The notes under the pieces are model-generated. The model saw nothing but the letters and a program-made list of their open reading frames with translations, was not told the origin of the DNA and did not search any database. A DNA stretch of 49,557 nucleotides from Mycolicibacterium sp. P1-5 (lineage in GTDB: Bacteria > Actinomycetota > Actinomycetes > Mycobacteriales > Mycobacteriaceae): the NCBI RefSeq assembly GCF_008329565.1, contig NZ_NPKT01000028.1, forward strand, positions 1-49,557, given 5' to 3'. A program made the translations under genes and the position numbers. This document shows, piece after piece, positions 49,302 to 49,557 of the stretch (positions within the stretch are counted from its first letter, which is position 1; every line of letters begins with the position of its first letter).

Positions 49302-49557
49302 TTGAGGTGGGTGAGGCGCTCGACGCGATCGATGCGGCGTTGACCACCTTGGCGAAGGTCGATGTTGCCGGGCTGGCGGTGATGGATGTGTTGGAGTTGG
49401 CGGCTCGGTGCGAGAAGGCCACCCGCCACCATGATGTGGTGCGCTACGACCTGAGCCTCGAGCTGCACCGACGCGACATCAACGAAATCGGTGGCAAGGC
49501 GGGCAAGGTGTTGGCCGACTGGCTGCGGATCACCCCGGCTGAAGCGCGTCGCCGCGC
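49292..49557 (+). CDS. DUF222 / 13E12 repeat-family protein (5' part, cut by window end)
   Basis: The first 88 residues from GTG 49292: VLSIEVGEALDAIDAALTTL, then MDVLELAARCEKATRHHDVVRYDLSLELHRR, typical of the actinobacterial DUF222 domain of 13E12 repeat genes, which usually end in an HNH nuclease domain not visible here. These occur in many copies in mycobacteria and may be selfish or damage-related. The SOS box and -10 indicate damage-inducible expression. The C-terminal part is outside the window. Confidence 0.88.
   Translation, partial: MLSIEVGEALDAIDAALTTLAKVDVAGLAVMDVLELAARCEKATRHHDVVRYDLSLELHRRDINEIGGKAGKVLADWLRITPAEARRR

Noticed and set aside
1..49557. Search for insertion sequences, prophage, CRISPR repeats, tRNA and rRNA
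   Set aside because: No transposase, integrase, regularly spaced repeats, cloverleaf or rRNA stretches were noticed; base composition is even, so I see no clear horizontal island.

Overview
The window is a piece of a high-GC actinobacterial chromosome, almost certainly a mycobacterium (Mycolicibacterium-like environmental species). The evidence is lineage-typical genes: a HadA-HadB fusion, an MmpL transporter, a DUF732 protein, a PknH-type sensor lipoprotein, a secreted cutinase, a Tat-exported DUF1906 protein, two mycothiol-dependent enzyme families and a 13E12/DUF222 gene with a mycobacterial SOS box. There are many GTG starts, several probable leaderless promoters and dense ATGA/GTGA overlaps. 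I see no rRNA, tRNA, CRISPR array, insertion sequence or prophage, and no gap above about 200 bases without a gene.

Layout. 1-1.6 kb: the end of a response regulator overlapping cheR and a receiver-less cheB. 1.6-8.5 kb: HadA-HadB fusion, zinc-ribbon/DUF732 membrane protein, a LysR-controlled SDR/NTF2 pair, an MFS transporter divergent from another SDR, and a sensor-domain lipoprotein. 8.5-16 kb: prfC, an unknown gene, mmpL with its TetR regulator, and an L,D-transpeptidase-like/DUF1906 cell-envelope pair; a near-identical GTAC-rich operator lies before both mmpL and tetR. 16-20 kb: a minus-strand redox operon (SDR, hydrolase, MDR reductase, nitroreductase) and an SDR-like protein without catalytic Tyr/Lys. 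20.2-25.3 kb: a LacI regulator divergent from an arylsulfotransferase-like gene and a complete sulfonate/nitrate-type ABC importer. 25.3-30.7 kb: a KstR-like TetR regulator divergent from amidohydrolase, double-length acyl-CoA dehydrogenase, amidohydrolase and a small gene, an arrangement that mirrors kstR/fadE34.

30.8-36.7 kb: low-affinity iron permease-like protein, cutinase, NmrA-like protein, nitroreductase and a 934-residue LuxR/LAL regulator. 36.8-41.1 kb: a SigH-like ECF sigma factor translationally coupled to an enzyme operon (SDR, cupin, ThuA-like, VOC, NTF2-like, SDR) with no visible anti-sigma gene. 41.2-43.5 kb: small secreted protein, NUDIX hydrolase, nickel superoxide dismutase with its maturation protease, and CsbD coupled to a 50-residue ORF. 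43.5-49.6 kb: DUF3516 helicase with a lytic transglycosylase lipoprotein, a VanY-type peptidase, a coupled pair of mycothiol-linked enzymes, and the start of an SOS-regulated DUF222 gene.

The best candidates for something not yet described are the sigma-factor-led enzyme operon (36.8-41.1 kb), the KstR-like/ACAD/amidohydrolase locus (25.3-30.7 kb) and the LacI/arylsulfotransferase/ABC locus (20.2-25.3 kb). All functions are read from sequence and family memory; no search was run.
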